Assembly (NCBI RefSeq): GCF_023008245.1
Contig: NZ_CP090145.1
Coordinates: forward strand, 3,596,001-3,660,000
Reading direction: 5' to 3'
Length of the DNA: 64,000 nt
DNA from: Flavobacterium sediminilitoris
GTDB taxonomy: Bacteria; Bacteroidota; Bacteroidia; Flavobacteriales; Flavobacteriaceae
Numbering within the stretch: the first letter of the stretch is position 1; every line of letters starts with the position of its first letter. The notes beneath the pieces were generated by a model, which was not told the origin of the DNA, did not search any database, and saw nothing but the letters and a program-made list of their open reading frames with translations. Shown here piece by piece: positions 35,956 through 44,677 of the stretch. The position numbers and the translations under genes are program-made.

Positions 35956-36883
35956 CATTACAGATTTACATACAATAGTAAAAGAGGCAATTACTCTAAA
36001 AAAAACACCTCAACAAAATAATCATCTTGGTAAGGGAAAAACAATAGGTTTAGTGTTTCTAAATTCAAGTTTAAGAACCAGATTAAGTACTCAAAAAGCG
36101 GCTCAAAATTTGGGTTTACACACTATTATATTAAATGCTAATCAAGAAGCATGGACGTGGGAATTTGAAGATGGAGCTATTATGAACGGAAATACGGTTG
36201 AACATGTAAAAGATGCTGCCAATGTTTTAAGTCAGTATTGTGATATTATAGGAATTCGTTGTTTTGCTAGTTTAACCAATAAAGAAGAGGATATTACTGA
36301 AAAAGTGTATACCTTATTTGAAAAGTATGCAAAAGTTCCTGTAGTTTCTTTAGAGTCAGCAACCTTACATCCATTTCAAAGCTTAGCAGATTGTATTACT
36401 ATTGAGGAACATTTACCAAAGAATAAGAAGCCAAAAGTAGTTCTAACTTGGGCACCGCATATAAAAGCTATTCCACATGCTGTTGGAAACTCATTTGCAC
36501 AATGGATGAATCAAACGGATTATGATTTTGTGATTACGCATCCCGTAGGTTATGAATTGGATACGAAATTTACACAAAATGCAGTCATTGAATATAATCA
36601 GGAAAAAGCATTAGAAAATGCTGATTTTGTATATGTAAAAAACTGGTCTTCATTTCAAGATTATGGAAAAGTAATTCCTGTTGAAGAAGATTGGATGCTT
36701 ACTAATGATAAATTGAGAGGAACTAATAATGCTAAAATAATGCATTGTTTACCTGTGAGAAGAAATGTTGAAATAAGTGATGAGGTTTTAGATAGCGAAA
36801 ATTCTTTGGTGTATCAACAGGCTAATAACAGAACTTATGCTGCGCAAATAGTTCTACAAAAAATATTAGAGAATCATGAGTAA
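35930..36883 (+). CDS. argF': N-acylornithine carbamoyltransferase, probably N-succinyl type
   Basis: The 317-aa transcarbamylase has the carbamoyl-phosphate motif SSLRTRLST (46-54), HPFQSLAD, and MHCLPVRRNVEI near the C-terminus. It belongs to the Bacteroidota/Xanthomonas branch that acts on N-acylated ornithine, not the classical ArgF. In that branch one residue decides the acyl group: Glu92 in the Xanthomonas N-acetyl enzyme, Pro90 in the Bacteroides N-succinyl enzyme. By alignment from memory the equivalent here is Val90 (GNTVEHV), and valine at that site was shown to give succinyl specificity. It overlaps argD by 26 nt and argB by 8 nt. Confidence 0.92.
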   Translation: MKKFFSVNDITDLHTIVKEAITLKKTPQQNNHLGKGKTIGLVFLNSSLRTRLSTQKAAQNLGLHTIILNANQEAWTWEFEDGAIMNGNTVEHVKDAANVLSQYCDIIGIRCFASLTNKEEDITEKVYTLFEKYAKVPVVSLESATLHPFQSLADCITIEEHLPKNKKPKVVLTWAPHIKAIPHAVGNSFAQWMNQTDYDFVITHPVGYELDTKFTQNAVIEYNQEKALENADFVYVKNWSSFQDYGKVIPVEEDWMLTNDKLRGTNNAKIMHCLPVRRNVEISDEVLDSENSLVYQQANNRTYAAQIVLQKILENHE

Positions 36884-37676
36884 TCAAAAGGTTTTAATTA
36901 TAAAAATAGGTGGTAATAGTATTGATAATGTAGAGGAATTAAATCTTTTTATCGAAACTATTGCTACTATTCAAACTCCTTTTATTTTGGTTCATGGTGG
37001 TGGAAAATTAGCTACTGATTTAGCTGAAAAACTAAATATTCCACAACAATTAATTGAAGGCCGACGTATTACAGATGCAGAAACTATTAAAATTGCAACA
37101 ATGGTTTATGCAGGTTATATCAATAAAAACATTGTGGCTTTATTGCAAAAAAATAATAAAAACAGCATTGGATTATCGGGTGTTGATGCTAATTTGATAC
37201 AAACTACAAAAAGAGTTCATCCCACAATTGATTATGGATTTGTAGGCGATTTAAATGAGAATAGTATGAATACTGATTTTATTGAAAATCTAATACGTTT
37301 TGGATTAACACCTGTTGTAAATGCAATTACACACAATGGAAACGGTCAATTATTAAATACAAATGCCGATTCTATTGCAAATGCTTTAGCTGTTAGTTTA
37401 GCATCAAAATATGAAGTATCTTTATTGTACTGTTTTGAAAAAAAAGGTGTTTTATTACATCCTAATGATGATAACTCAGTTATTCAAACCCTAAATCTTG
37501 AACAATTTAAACAATTAAAAAAAGAAGGTGTCATTTCTAAAGGAATGCTACCTAAGCTTGATAATTGCTTCAACGCCTTACAAAACGGAGTTGCAACAAT
37601 AGCAGTTTTAAAAGCAACAAATGTTTTGAGTTTTTTAAATAATACATCAAATGAATACACCAAAATCATCAAATAG
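36876..37676 (+). CDS. argB: N-acylglutamate kinase
   Basis: The 266-aa amino-acid kinase contains KIGGNSIDN (residues 9-17) and VHGGGKLATDLAEKL (about 43-57), then GLSGVDANLI and NADSIANALAVSLA. It phosphorylates N-acylglutamate and may be a point of arginine feedback control, though the N-terminal helix typical of arginine-sensitive kinases is not evident. It overlaps its upstream neighbour by 8 nt and the M20 deacylase gene by 26 nt. Confidence 0.95.
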   Translation: MSNQKVLIIKIGGNSIDNVEELNLFIETIATIQTPFILVHGGGKLATDLAEKLNIPQQLIEGRRITDAETIKIATMVYAGYINKNIVALLQKNNKNSIGLSGVDANLIQTTKRVHPTIDYGFVGDLNENSMNTDFIENLIRFGLTPVVNAITHNGNGQLLNTNADSIANALAVSLASKYEVSLLYCFEKKGVLLHPNDDNSVIQTLNLEQFKQLKKEGVISKGMLPKLDNCFNALQNGVATIAVLKATNVLSFLNNTSNEYTKIIK

Positions 37677-38736
37677 CACCGCTATTAATTTATATGAAAT
37701 TGCTATTTCGCTCTTAAAACAGTTAATAGCAACCCCTTCTTTTAGTAAAAGCGAAGATGAGACAGCAACTATTATAAAAGATTTTTTTAAATCTCATGAG
37801 ATTCCAACTCATCGTAGTATGAATAACATTTGGGCTTATAATAAATATTATGATGCTTCAAAACCTACTATTTTATTAAATTCTCATCATGATACTGTGA
37901 AACCAAATACGGGTTATACTCTAAATCCATTTGAGCCAATTGAAAAAGATGGAAAATTATTTGGTCTAGGTAGTAATGATGCTGGTGGTGCTTTGGTTAG
38001 TTTAATTTGTACTTTTTTAAATTTCTATGAGAAAGAAAATTTAAACTACAACCTCATCATAACTGCAACTGCAGAAGAAGAAATTTCAGGTGTAAACGGT
38101 GTTGAATCGATTTATAAAGAATTAGGGAAAATTGACTTTGCTATTGTAGGTGAACCAACCGAAATGAATTTGGCTATAGCTGAAAAAGGATTATTGGTTT
38201 TAGATTGTGAAGCTTCTGGTACTTCTTCTCATGCTGCACATCCTAATGAAGATAATGCTATTTTAAATGCGATAAAAGATATTCATTGGTTTACCCAATA
38301 TAAATTTGATAGAATTTCGCCTATTTTAGGAGAAGTTAAAATGACTCCAACAATTATTAATAGTGGTTCGCAACATAATGTAGTTCCGAATTCGTGCCAA
38401 TTTACAGTTGATGTTCGTACCAATGAATTGTATTCAAATGAAGAAGTGTATCATTTGGTAAAAGAAAACGTACAATCAAAAGTAACAGCTCGTTCTTTAC
38501 GATTGAACTCCTCTTCTATTCCAATGGATCATCCTTATGTGAAAGCTGGTTTAGCCATTGGAAGAACGTATTATGGCTCTCCAACTTCATCAGATCAAGC
38601 TGTAATTCCTTGTCCGTCTTTAAAAATGGGACCAGGTTTATCAACTCGTTCTCACAGTAGTGATGAATTTATTTATACAAACGAAATTAAAGAAGCTATA
38701 GAAATTTATATTTCTATTTTAACTAAAATACTCTAA
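37651..38736 (+). CDS. argE: M20-family deacylase, N-acylcitrulline or N-acylornithine
   Basis: The 361-aa metallohydrolase has NSHHDTVKPNTGY (metal His and Asp), GLGSNDAGGALVSL, TATAEEEISGVNG (catalytic Glu pair) and VGEPTEMNLA. In operons with acylornithine carbamoyltransferase it should deacylate N-acylcitrulline rather than N-acetylornithine. The ATG lies 26 nt inside argB, and the next gene begins 2 nt after this one ends. Confidence 0.92.
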   Translation: MNTPKSSNSTAINLYEIAISLLKQLIATPSFSKSEDETATIIKDFFKSHEIPTHRSMNNIWAYNKYYDASKPTILLNSHHDTVKPNTGYTLNPFEPIEKDGKLFGLGSNDAGGALVSLICTFLNFYEKENLNYNLIITATAEEEISGVNGVESIYKELGKIDFAIVGEPTEMNLAIAEKGLLVLDCEASGTSSHAAHPNEDNAILNAIKDIHWFTQYKFDRISPILGEVKMTPTIINSGSQHNVVPNSCQFTVDVRTNELYSNEEVYHLVKENVQSKVTARSLRLNSSSIPMDHPYVKAGLAIGRTYYGSPTSSDQAVIPCPSLKMGPGLSTRSHSSDEFIYTNEIKEAIEIYISILTKIL

Positions 38737-38738
38737 CA

Positions 38739-40049
38739 ATGGCAACTAAAATTTGGCAAAAAACAAATCATTCTAATTTAGAACATACTTCAATTGTAGA
38801 GCAATTTACAGTTGGAAATGATATTGAATTTGATTATTCTTTAGCAAAATATGATGTTCAAGGTTCATTAGCTCATTGTGAAATGCTACATTCTATTGGA
38901 CTATTAAACGATAACGAATGGCAATTGATTGAAAAAGAGTTAAAAGTGATTCTAACTGAAATTAAAGCTAATAATTTTGAAATTGAAGAAGGAATAGAGG
39001 ATGTTCATTCGCAAGTAGAACATTTATTAATTCAACGAATTGGAGATATTGGTAAAAAAATTCACAGTGGTCGTTCTAGAAATGATCAAGTTTTAACTGA
39101 TTTAAAATTGTATTTCAAAGCTGAAATTTTAGATATTGTTTCACTAACAGAAACTCTTTTCAATACTTTAATTCAATTAAGCAATCAACATAAAAACACG
39201 CTTTTACCAGGTTATACTCATTTACAAATTGCTATGCCTTCTTCGTTTGGACTTTGGTTTGGAGCTTATGCGGAAAGTTTAATTGACGATTTGGAAGTCT
39301 TTTTAGCTGCTTATAATATAGTGAATAAAAACCCATTAGGTTCTGGAGCTGGTTATGGTACCTCTTTTCCGTTGAATAGAACTTTAACCACTGAATTATT
39401 AAACTTTAAAACCTTAAATGTAAATTCGGTTTATGCACAAATGACAAGAGGAAAATCGGAAAAGATTGTTGGAATGGCTTTAGCTACTATGGCTGGTACA
39501 TTGAGCAAATTTGCTTTTGATATGTGTTTGTATTTAAATCAGAATTTTGGTTTCATTTCTTTTCCAGATTCGTTAACAACTGGAAGTAGCATTATGCCTC
39601 ACAAAAAAAATCCAGATGTGTTTGAAATTATGAGAGCCAAATGCAATAGAATTCAGGCAGTTCCAAACGAATTGATTTTGGTTACCAATAATTTACCTTC
39701 TGGTTATCATAGAGATGTTCAGTTGACGAAGGAGATTCTGTTTCCAGCTCTAACTTCTTTAAAAGATTGTTTGGAAATGTTCGATTTTATGTTGGCACAC
39801 ATTCAAATAAAACCAGAAATAGTAAAAGATGAAAAGTACAAATACATGTTTAGCGTAGAAAATGTAAACCAACAAGTTTTAGATGGAATTGCGTTTAGAG
39901 ATGCTTATAAAAATATTGGTTTAGCTATTGAAAACAATACGTTTGAACCTAATTATGCTATCAATCATTCACATGAAGGAAGTATTGGAAATTTAGGTAA
40001 TGATTTGATTGTGGCTAATTTTGAGGAAGTGAAGAGTAGATTTGAATAA
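38739..40049 (+). CDS. argH: Argininosuccinate lyase
   Basis: The 436-aa member of the fumarase/aspartase superfamily has the signature GSSIMPHKKNPDVFE (about 286-300), the conserved HSGRSRNDQVLTDLKLY and the PGYTHLQIAMPSS segment. It releases arginine and fumarate. It is the last gene of the operon and is followed 3 nt later by a perfect terminator hairpin. Confidence 0.96.
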   Translation: MATKIWQKTNHSNLEHTSIVEQFTVGNDIEFDYSLAKYDVQGSLAHCEMLHSIGLLNDNEWQLIEKELKVILTEIKANNFEIEEGIEDVHSQVEHLLIQRIGDIGKKIHSGRSRNDQVLTDLKLYFKAEILDIVSLTETLFNTLIQLSNQHKNTLLPGYTHLQIAMPSSFGLWFGAYAESLIDDLEVFLAAYNIVNKNPLGSGAGYGTSFPLNRTLTTELLNFKTLNVNSVYAQMTRGKSEKIVGMALATMAGTLSKFAFDMCLYLNQNFGFISFPDSLTTGSSIMPHKKNPDVFEIMRAKCNRIQAVPNELILVTNNLPSGYHRDVQLTKEILFPALTSLKDCLEMFDFMLAHIQIKPEIVKDEKYKYMFSVENVNQQVLDGIAFRDAYKNIGLAIENNTFEPNYAINHSHEGSIGNLGNDLIVANFEEVKSRFE

Positions 40050-40052
40050 GAT

Positions 40053-40093
40053 AAAAACCTTTGTCAAAGTTTTGAATTTTGACAAAGGTTTTT
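40053..40093 (+). terminator. Terminator of the arginine operon
   Basis: A perfect 16-bp inverted repeat (AAAAACCTTTGTCAAA and its complement) with a 9-nt loop ends in a T-run directly after argH. Confidence 0.92.
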
Positions 40094-40156
40094 TTATACT
40101 ACAAATTAAGATTAATCCTAGACTATCGCTTACTAGTTTAATTCTAATCTCAATTT

Positions 40157-40894
40157 TCATTCCATTATTCTTATAATAGAAAAATCATCAGTGGGCTTTA
40201 ATCCAAATTCGTTTTCTAATATCTTTAGTTTTAGATTAAGCATTTCGTTTTTTTCGCAATTCGTTTTTTCGGTTGTTAAAAACTCGATTATATTAATCTC
40301 CTCTTTGAATTTATTTGATACTAATTTCTCAAATGTAAATATTCCGTCAGTCGAAATACTCAAATCTATTATTTTGTTAAATTCGATTTTCTGCTTTTGA
40401 GAATTATAAAATGTTTCAAAATCCTCAGATAAATGAAAACCTAAATAATCGGGTTTGTTGTCTTGTTCAAATTCAGTTATTTTACCATTAATATTTACAA
40501 ACCCATCTCCAATTGCTAAAACTATTCCTTGCTCATTATTTTTATCAATCAACATTATGATTAAAGTTGTCAATAACTCTTTGGAGTCAAGCATTAATGA
40601 ATTTTTCACAATTTTGAGTTCATTTAATAAATCCTTGAGAATTGATTTTAAATCTTCTTCAATATTGAATTGTAAATTATTTTGTTCAATAAATTCTTTA
40701 TAACCTTTTTCAATGCAGATTTTCTTTAGAATTTTTCCAACTAAAGTTGAAGCAAAATGACTCTCCAATGCAGTTGTGCAACCATCCATTACTGCACAGA
40801 GTATTTTATTTTTTCCATATTCTCCAATATACAAATGATCTTCACAATTATTTTGATGATAATCTCCAATTTGTATCGCTGAATATATTCTCAT
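40157..40894 (-). CDS. PP2C-like Ser/Thr phosphatase, solitary
   Basis: The 245-aa PP2C-fold protein has the metal-binding aspartates visible in CAVMDGCTTA (about 35), LSISTDGIFTF (about 190) and PTDDFSIIRI near the C-terminus, plus AIGDGFVNING in the middle. The usual VFDGHGG is replaced by VMDGCTT, as in small bacterial PP2C relatives. No kinase, FHA, sensor or anti-sigma gene lies beside it. It is convergent with argH across a terminator and co-oriented with the Lrp gene upstream (60-nt gap). Its substrate is unknown; transfer or loss of a partner is possible. Confidence 0.8.
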   Translation of the reverse strand: MRIYSAIQIGDYHQNNCEDHLYIGEYGKNKILCAVMDGCTTALESHFASTLVGKILKKICIEKGYKEFIEQNNLQFNIEEDLKSILKDLLNELKIVKNSLMLDSKELLTTLIIMLIDKNNEQGIVLAIGDGFVNINGKITEFEQDNKPDYLGFHLSEDFETFYNSQKQKIEFNKIIDLSISTDGIFTFEKLVSNKFKEEINIIEFLTTEKTNCEKNEMLNLKLKILENEFGLKPTDDFSIIRIME

Positions 40895-40954
40895 TTAGGA
40901 GTCTTTTGCGTGTTTTACTTTATATTCCCTTCTAACATCTACTAAATTAATATC

Positions 40955-41428
40955 CTACTTTACCTTCAAAGGATAAGCTGTTTCCTTTTTACATTCATTC
41001 ATTACAATACTACTATGATATTGCCCTATGTTTGGAATATTAGAAATCACATTCACCACAAAGTCATTATAGGATTTTATATCTTCTGCGACAATTTTTA
41101 GCATATAATCGTAATTTCCTGATAAGCTAATGACATCTAAAACTTGAGGAATTGGCGTTATAATTTTTTCAAATTCGTCTAAAGCTTCTTTTGATTGTTC
41201 TTTTAAAGTAACATTGCAATATACTACGATTTCAACACCAATTTTGAATCGGTCTACCAAAGCGACGTATTTTTTTATGACACCGTTACGTTCTAAATTT
41301 TTGATACGCTCGTATGTTGGTGTAAATGAAAGTCCTATTTTTTCTCCTATATCTTTCACAGAAATAGTAGAATCATTTTGTAAAATTTCTAATATTAATT
41401 GATCTTTGGCATCTAATTGGTCTCTCAT
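40955..41428 (-). CDS. Lrp/AsnC family transcriptional regulator
   Basis: The 157-aa regulator has an N-terminal helix-turn-helix (QLILEILQNDSTISVKDIG, EKIGLSFTPTYERIKNLERNG, read in parts) and a C-terminal RAM ligand-binding domain (IPQVLDVISLSGNYDYMLKIV). Lrp-type proteins respond to amino acids. Its closeness to the arginine operon makes arginine or branched-chain amino-acid control possible but unproven. The start of ruvX-to-Lrp spacing is 13 nt, so it probably shares a transcript with ruvX. Confidence 0.93.
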   Translation of the reverse strand: MRDQLDAKDQLILEILQNDSTISVKDIGEKIGLSFTPTYERIKNLERNGVIKKYVALVDRFKIGVEIVVYCNVTLKEQSKEALDEFEKIITPIPQVLDVISLSGNYDYMLKIVAEDIKSYNDFVVNVISNIPNIGQYHSSIVMNECKKETAYPLKVK

Positions 41429-41441
41429 TATTCAAAAAAGT

Positions 41442-41855
41442 TTATCGTTTGTATTGTAAATAATCTTGCAAAAGAATAGTAGCTGCAATTTCGTCTATTA
41501 GGCCTTTGTTTTGACGTTGTTTTTTCTTCAAGCCACTATCAATCATGGTTTGAAAAGCCATTTTAGAGGTGAATCGTTCATCAATTTTTTCTAATGGCAT
41601 TGTTGTGAATTCTTTTTGAAATAAAACTATAAATTTCTCAATTAAGGTTGCACTTTCGGAAGGAGTTCCATCCATTTGTTTTGGTTCTCCAATAATTACT
41701 TTTTCTACTTTTTCCTTTGAGAAGTATTCTTTTAAAAAAGGAATCAATGTTTCTGATGAAATTGTGGTTAATCCTGATGCTATAATTTGCATTTCATCGG
41801 TAACTGCAATTCCTGTGCGCTTTAATCCATAATCTATAGCGAGTATTCTAGGCAT
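41442..41855 (-). CDS. ruvX: Putative pre-16S rRNA nuclease / Holliday junction resolvase RuvX (YqgF)
   Basis: The 137-aa RNase-H-fold protein has the first Asp in ILAIDYGLKRTGIAVTD, then VIGEPKQMDGTPSE, the second acidic site in IDERFTSKMA and the final DEIAATILLQDYL. It acts in maturation of the 16S rRNA 5' end and has been linked to recombination. Length is normal for the family. Confidence 0.95.
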   Translation of the reverse strand: MPRILAIDYGLKRTGIAVTDEMQIIASGLTTISSETLIPFLKEYFSKEKVEKVIIGEPKQMDGTPSESATLIEKFIVLFQKEFTTMPLEKIDERFTSKMAFQTMIDSGLKKKQRQNKGLIDEIAATILLQDYLQYKR

Positions 41856-41907
41856 AATTCTATTTTATAAAGCAAATATACGGAAAGAAAAGTAGGTTTA
41901 TAAACAA

Positions 41908-41937
41908 AAACACACCTGCAAAGAAACAGATGTGTTT
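41908..41937 (-). terminator. Terminator of mqo
   Basis: On the minus strand AAACACATCTG pairs with CAGGTGTGTTT (one wobble) around an 8-nt loop and runs into TTTGTTT. Its stem is nearly the same as that of the terminator at 43581-43606. Confidence 0.82.
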
Positions 41938-41959
41938 ATATTTTATTTTAAATGTAGTA

Positions 41960-43438
41960 TTAGTTTACTAGTTTCAACGTCTTACTAGTCATTTCTCTTA
42001 TTTGTGTACACAATTCATCGTTATCATTTAGTTTTTCCCCAAATGAAGGAATCATTTCTTTCATTTTATTTTGCCAAGCTTCTGAATTGTATTTGTCTGT
42101 AAAACATCTACTAATTACATCAATCATAATTGAGACTGAAGTCGATGCTCCTGGTGATGCTCCTAATAGAACAGCTAATGAACCATCTGAATCATTCACT
42201 ACTTCTGTTCCAAATTCTAAAACACCTTTACCTTCTTTATCTTTTTTAATCACTTGTACCCGTTTTCCGGCAGTTTCTAAAACCCAATCTTCTGTTTTTG
42301 CATTAGGAAAATAGTTTTTTAAGGCTTTCATTCTATCTTCTTGAGATTGCATCACTTGTTCAATTAGGTACTTTGTTAAAGGAATATTGTGAATTCCAGC
42401 CGAAAGCATTGGCACAATATTGTCTGTTTGAATGGATTTCAACAAATCTAAATAAGAACCGTTTTTTAAAAACTTTGTGGTAAAACCAGCATAAGGACCA
42501 AAAAGTAATTCTTGTTTTCCATCTATAACACGAGTATCAATATGTGGCACAGACATAGGTGGTGAACCAACAGATGCTTTTCCATATACTTTTGCTTTAT
42601 GTTGTTTTATTATTTCTGGATTCATACAACGAAGCCATTGTCCGCTTATTGGAAATCCTCCAAATCCATTTCCTTCTTCTATATCTGCTTTTTCTAATAA
42701 TCGTAATGAACCTCCACCTGCTCCAATGAAAACGAATGGTGTTTTTACTTTTCTAGATTTATGTGTTTCTAAATTTCGTACTTTAACTTTCCAATTTCCG
42801 TCTTCTTGCTTCTTTAATTTTTCTACTTCTGTTTGAAAATATAACGTTACACCTTCTTGATCTTTTAAGTACTCAAACAAAGCTCTGGTTAATGTTCCAA
42901 AATTAACATCAGTACCTATTGGCATATAAGTAGCTGCATGTACTTCATTTTTATCTCTATTATGCATCACTAAAGGCATCCATTCTTCAAGAACAGCTTT
43001 ATCATCACTAAAAAGCATCCTTTTGAATAAACTTTTTTTAGTTAAAGCTTCGTGTCTTTTCTTTAGGAAAGCAACATTTTCTTTTCCCCAAACAAAACTA
43101 ATATGTGGAATAGAATGTATAAAAATTTCTGGATTTTTTAAGATTCCTTTTTGAACCAAATAACTCCAAAATTGTCTTGAAACTTCATAAGCTTCGGAAA
43201 TTTTAAGTGCTTTTGTAATATCAATAGTACCATCTTCCTTTTCAGGAGTATAATTTAATTCACAAAAAGCTGCATGACCTGTTCCTGCATTATTCCATGC
43301 ATCGCTACTTTCTGAGGCAGCTTCTGATAGACGTTCATAAATTTCAATTTTACAATTAGGTTCTAATTCTTTAATCAAAATTCCTAATGTTGCACTCATA
43401 ATTCCAGCGCCTATTAAAATAACATCTGGTTCTTCCAT
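41960..43438 (-). CDS. mqo: Malate:quinone oxidoreductase
   Basis: The 492-aa membrane-associated flavoprotein oxidises malate to oxaloacetate and reduces quinone. The FAD-binding start DVILIGAGIMSATLGILI (residues 5-22) is followed by WNNAGTGHAAFCELNYTPE, FIGAGGGSLRLLEKAD, FGGFPISGQWLRC and LLGASPGASTSVSIM, all Mqo landmarks. Length is normal. A minus-strand TATCTTTG box at 43545-43552 gives a leader of roughly 100 nt that holds a small hairpin. It is flanked by terminators, so it is transcribed alone. Confidence 0.96.
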   Translation of the reverse strand: MEEPDVILIGAGIMSATLGILIKELEPNCKIEIYERLSEAASESSDAWNNAGTGHAAFCELNYTPEKEDGTIDITKALKISEAYEVSRQFWSYLVQKGILKNPEIFIHSIPHISFVWGKENVAFLKKRHEALTKKSLFKRMLFSDDKAVLEEWMPLVMHNRDKNEVHAATYMPIGTDVNFGTLTRALFEYLKDQEGVTLYFQTEVEKLKKQEDGNWKVKVRNLETHKSRKVKTPFVFIGAGGGSLRLLEKADIEEGNGFGGFPISGQWLRCMNPEIIKQHKAKVYGKASVGSPPMSVPHIDTRVIDGKQELLFGPYAGFTTKFLKNGSYLDLLKSIQTDNIVPMLSAGIHNIPLTKYLIEQVMQSQEDRMKALKNYFPNAKTEDWVLETAGKRVQVIKKDKEGKGVLEFGTEVVNDSDGSLAVLLGASPGASTSVSIMIDVISRCFTDKYNSEAWQNKMKEMIPSFGEKLNDNDELCTQIREMTSKTLKLVN

Positions 43439-43490
43439 CTTAAATAACTGTTTTTAAAGATAAATTGAAGCGCAATAATTAATAGTTGTA

Positions 43491-43516
43491 AATTTCATGG
43501 TTTTTTCAATGAAATT
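43491..43516 (-). promoter_or_regulatory. Hairpin in the mqo leader
   Basis: An 8-bp stem (AATTTCAT / ATGAAATT) with a 10-nt loop lies between the probable -7 box (43545-43552) and the start codon. No T-run follows. It could affect mRNA stability or translation; nothing in the sequence proves this. Confidence 0.35.
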
Positions 43517-43580
43517 ATAGCTTTGACACATGCATTTCAAAGTACAAAGATATACAATCTAAAAACAGAATTATAAAAAA

Positions 43581-43606
43581 ACACATCTGTAAAAAAACAG
43601 ATGTGT
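43581..43606 (-). terminator. Terminator of the PAS gene
   Basis: ACACATCTGT, a 6-nt loop and ACAGATGTGT; on the minus strand followed by TTTTTTT. It ends the PAS gene before mqo. Confidence 0.9.
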
Positions 43607-43639
43607 CCTAACCATAATTATAAAACAAAATTGGAAATT

Positions 43640-44248
43640 TTATCTTCCAAAAAATCTACTAAAAAATCCCTTTTCTTCTTCTTCCTTTGTGTTTTTACTA
43701 TTTAATTTTTCTTGTTCATAGATTAATTCCATAATATATTGCACATAGGTTTTATTTTTTTCTTCTAAGAAACCATTTAAATATTTCTCACTATATTCTA
43801 CTCCACTTGCCGCTTCAATTTGCCATAATTTTTTATATAATGGTTCTATATGATTTGTTATAACTTCTTGTGGAACGGCTCTTCTTCTAGCGAAATAATT
43901 AGCTATTACTCCTTTATCATCTTTTGCTATTTCAAAATCTGTAATTACCCAATAATATCTCCCTGATTTGGCTAAGTTTTTTACAATTGCATGGAAATTT
44001 TCACCTCCTTTTAATTTCTCCCATAAGACTTTAAAAATAACTTTGGGCATATCTGGATGTCTAATAATGTTATGAGGTTGTCCCATTAATTCATAATCTT
44101 CATATCCACATACGTCTACAAAAACTTCATTTGCATACTCAATAATGCCTCGAGGATTTGTTTTACTCATAATCACTTGAGTCTTATCCCACGAAACCTC
44201 TTTATCAATTATTATTGGGGTGTTTTTTGCTTGATTGTCTAAATCCAT
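43640..44248 (-). CDS. PAS-domain protein without output domain
   Basis: The 202-aa cytosolic protein has one Aer-like PAS domain (about 20-125: SKTNPRGIIEYANEVFVDVC, MGQPHNIIRHPDMP, KSGRYYWVITDFEI) and a helical C-terminal part ending in a charged tail (KEEEEKGFFSRFFGR). The redox-sensing Aer PAS fold normally feeds a methyl-accepting or kinase module, but none is present or adjacent. It may bind FAD or act by protein contact. It has its own terminator and is divergent from dapD across a gene-free stretch. Confidence 0.85.
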   Translation of the reverse strand: MDLDNQAKNTPIIIDKEVSWDKTQVIMSKTNPRGIIEYANEVFVDVCGYEDYELMGQPHNIIRHPDMPKVIFKVLWEKLKGGENFHAIVKNLAKSGRYYWVITDFEIAKDDKGVIANYFARRRAVPQEVITNHIEPLYKKLWQIEAASGVEYSEKYLNGFLEEKNKTYVQYIMELIYEQEKLNSKNTKEEEEKGFFSRFFGR

Positions 44249-44677
44249 GTCATTCTTTTTTTGGTTTGTTTTTTTGCTAATTAATTTAAAGGTTATAGCA
44301 GTTTCAATGATGGTGCAAAACTATAGAAACATAAAAATAAAAAAACTGATAAAAATCAGTTTTCATTTAATAAATAAATGTAATCAGTGCATGAATACAC
44401 TATTTTCAAAAATTTTATTTACTATAATTAAAAGCAAAAAAACATCTAAAATTTATTATTTAAAACTTAAAAAAGTAGTGTATATTTTAAAATAATGCAA
44501 AAACAAATAAGGAAACTCAATATTCCTTTGAAGAAAAGAAGCAACCTAAAAACATATATTTTAACTTTATTTTAATATTTACAAAACTCACATTTATAAT
44601 AGCAAAGAAGAAATATGTAACTAAAAAGAAATATGATTTAAAAAAAATCAGACTATCTTTGCAGCAAATTTTTTACA
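44249..44677. other. 429-bp gene-free AT-rich spacer
   Basis: The spacer lies between the divergent PAS and dapD genes. I see no supported gene: the 86-codon frame starting at TTG 44235 is low-complexity and begins inside the PAS gene. It holds a hairpin AAAACTGAT-AAAA-ATCAGTTTT (44342-44363) and a good -7 box TATCTTTG (44654-44661) for dapD. No tRNA or other structured RNA was recognised. Confidence 0.6.

Noticed and set aside
44235..44495. 86-codon frame between the PAS gene and dapD
   Set aside because: It starts with TTG inside the PAS gene, is low-complexity Ile/Lys-rich, and has no recognisable leader or domain; it reads like AT-rich noise.
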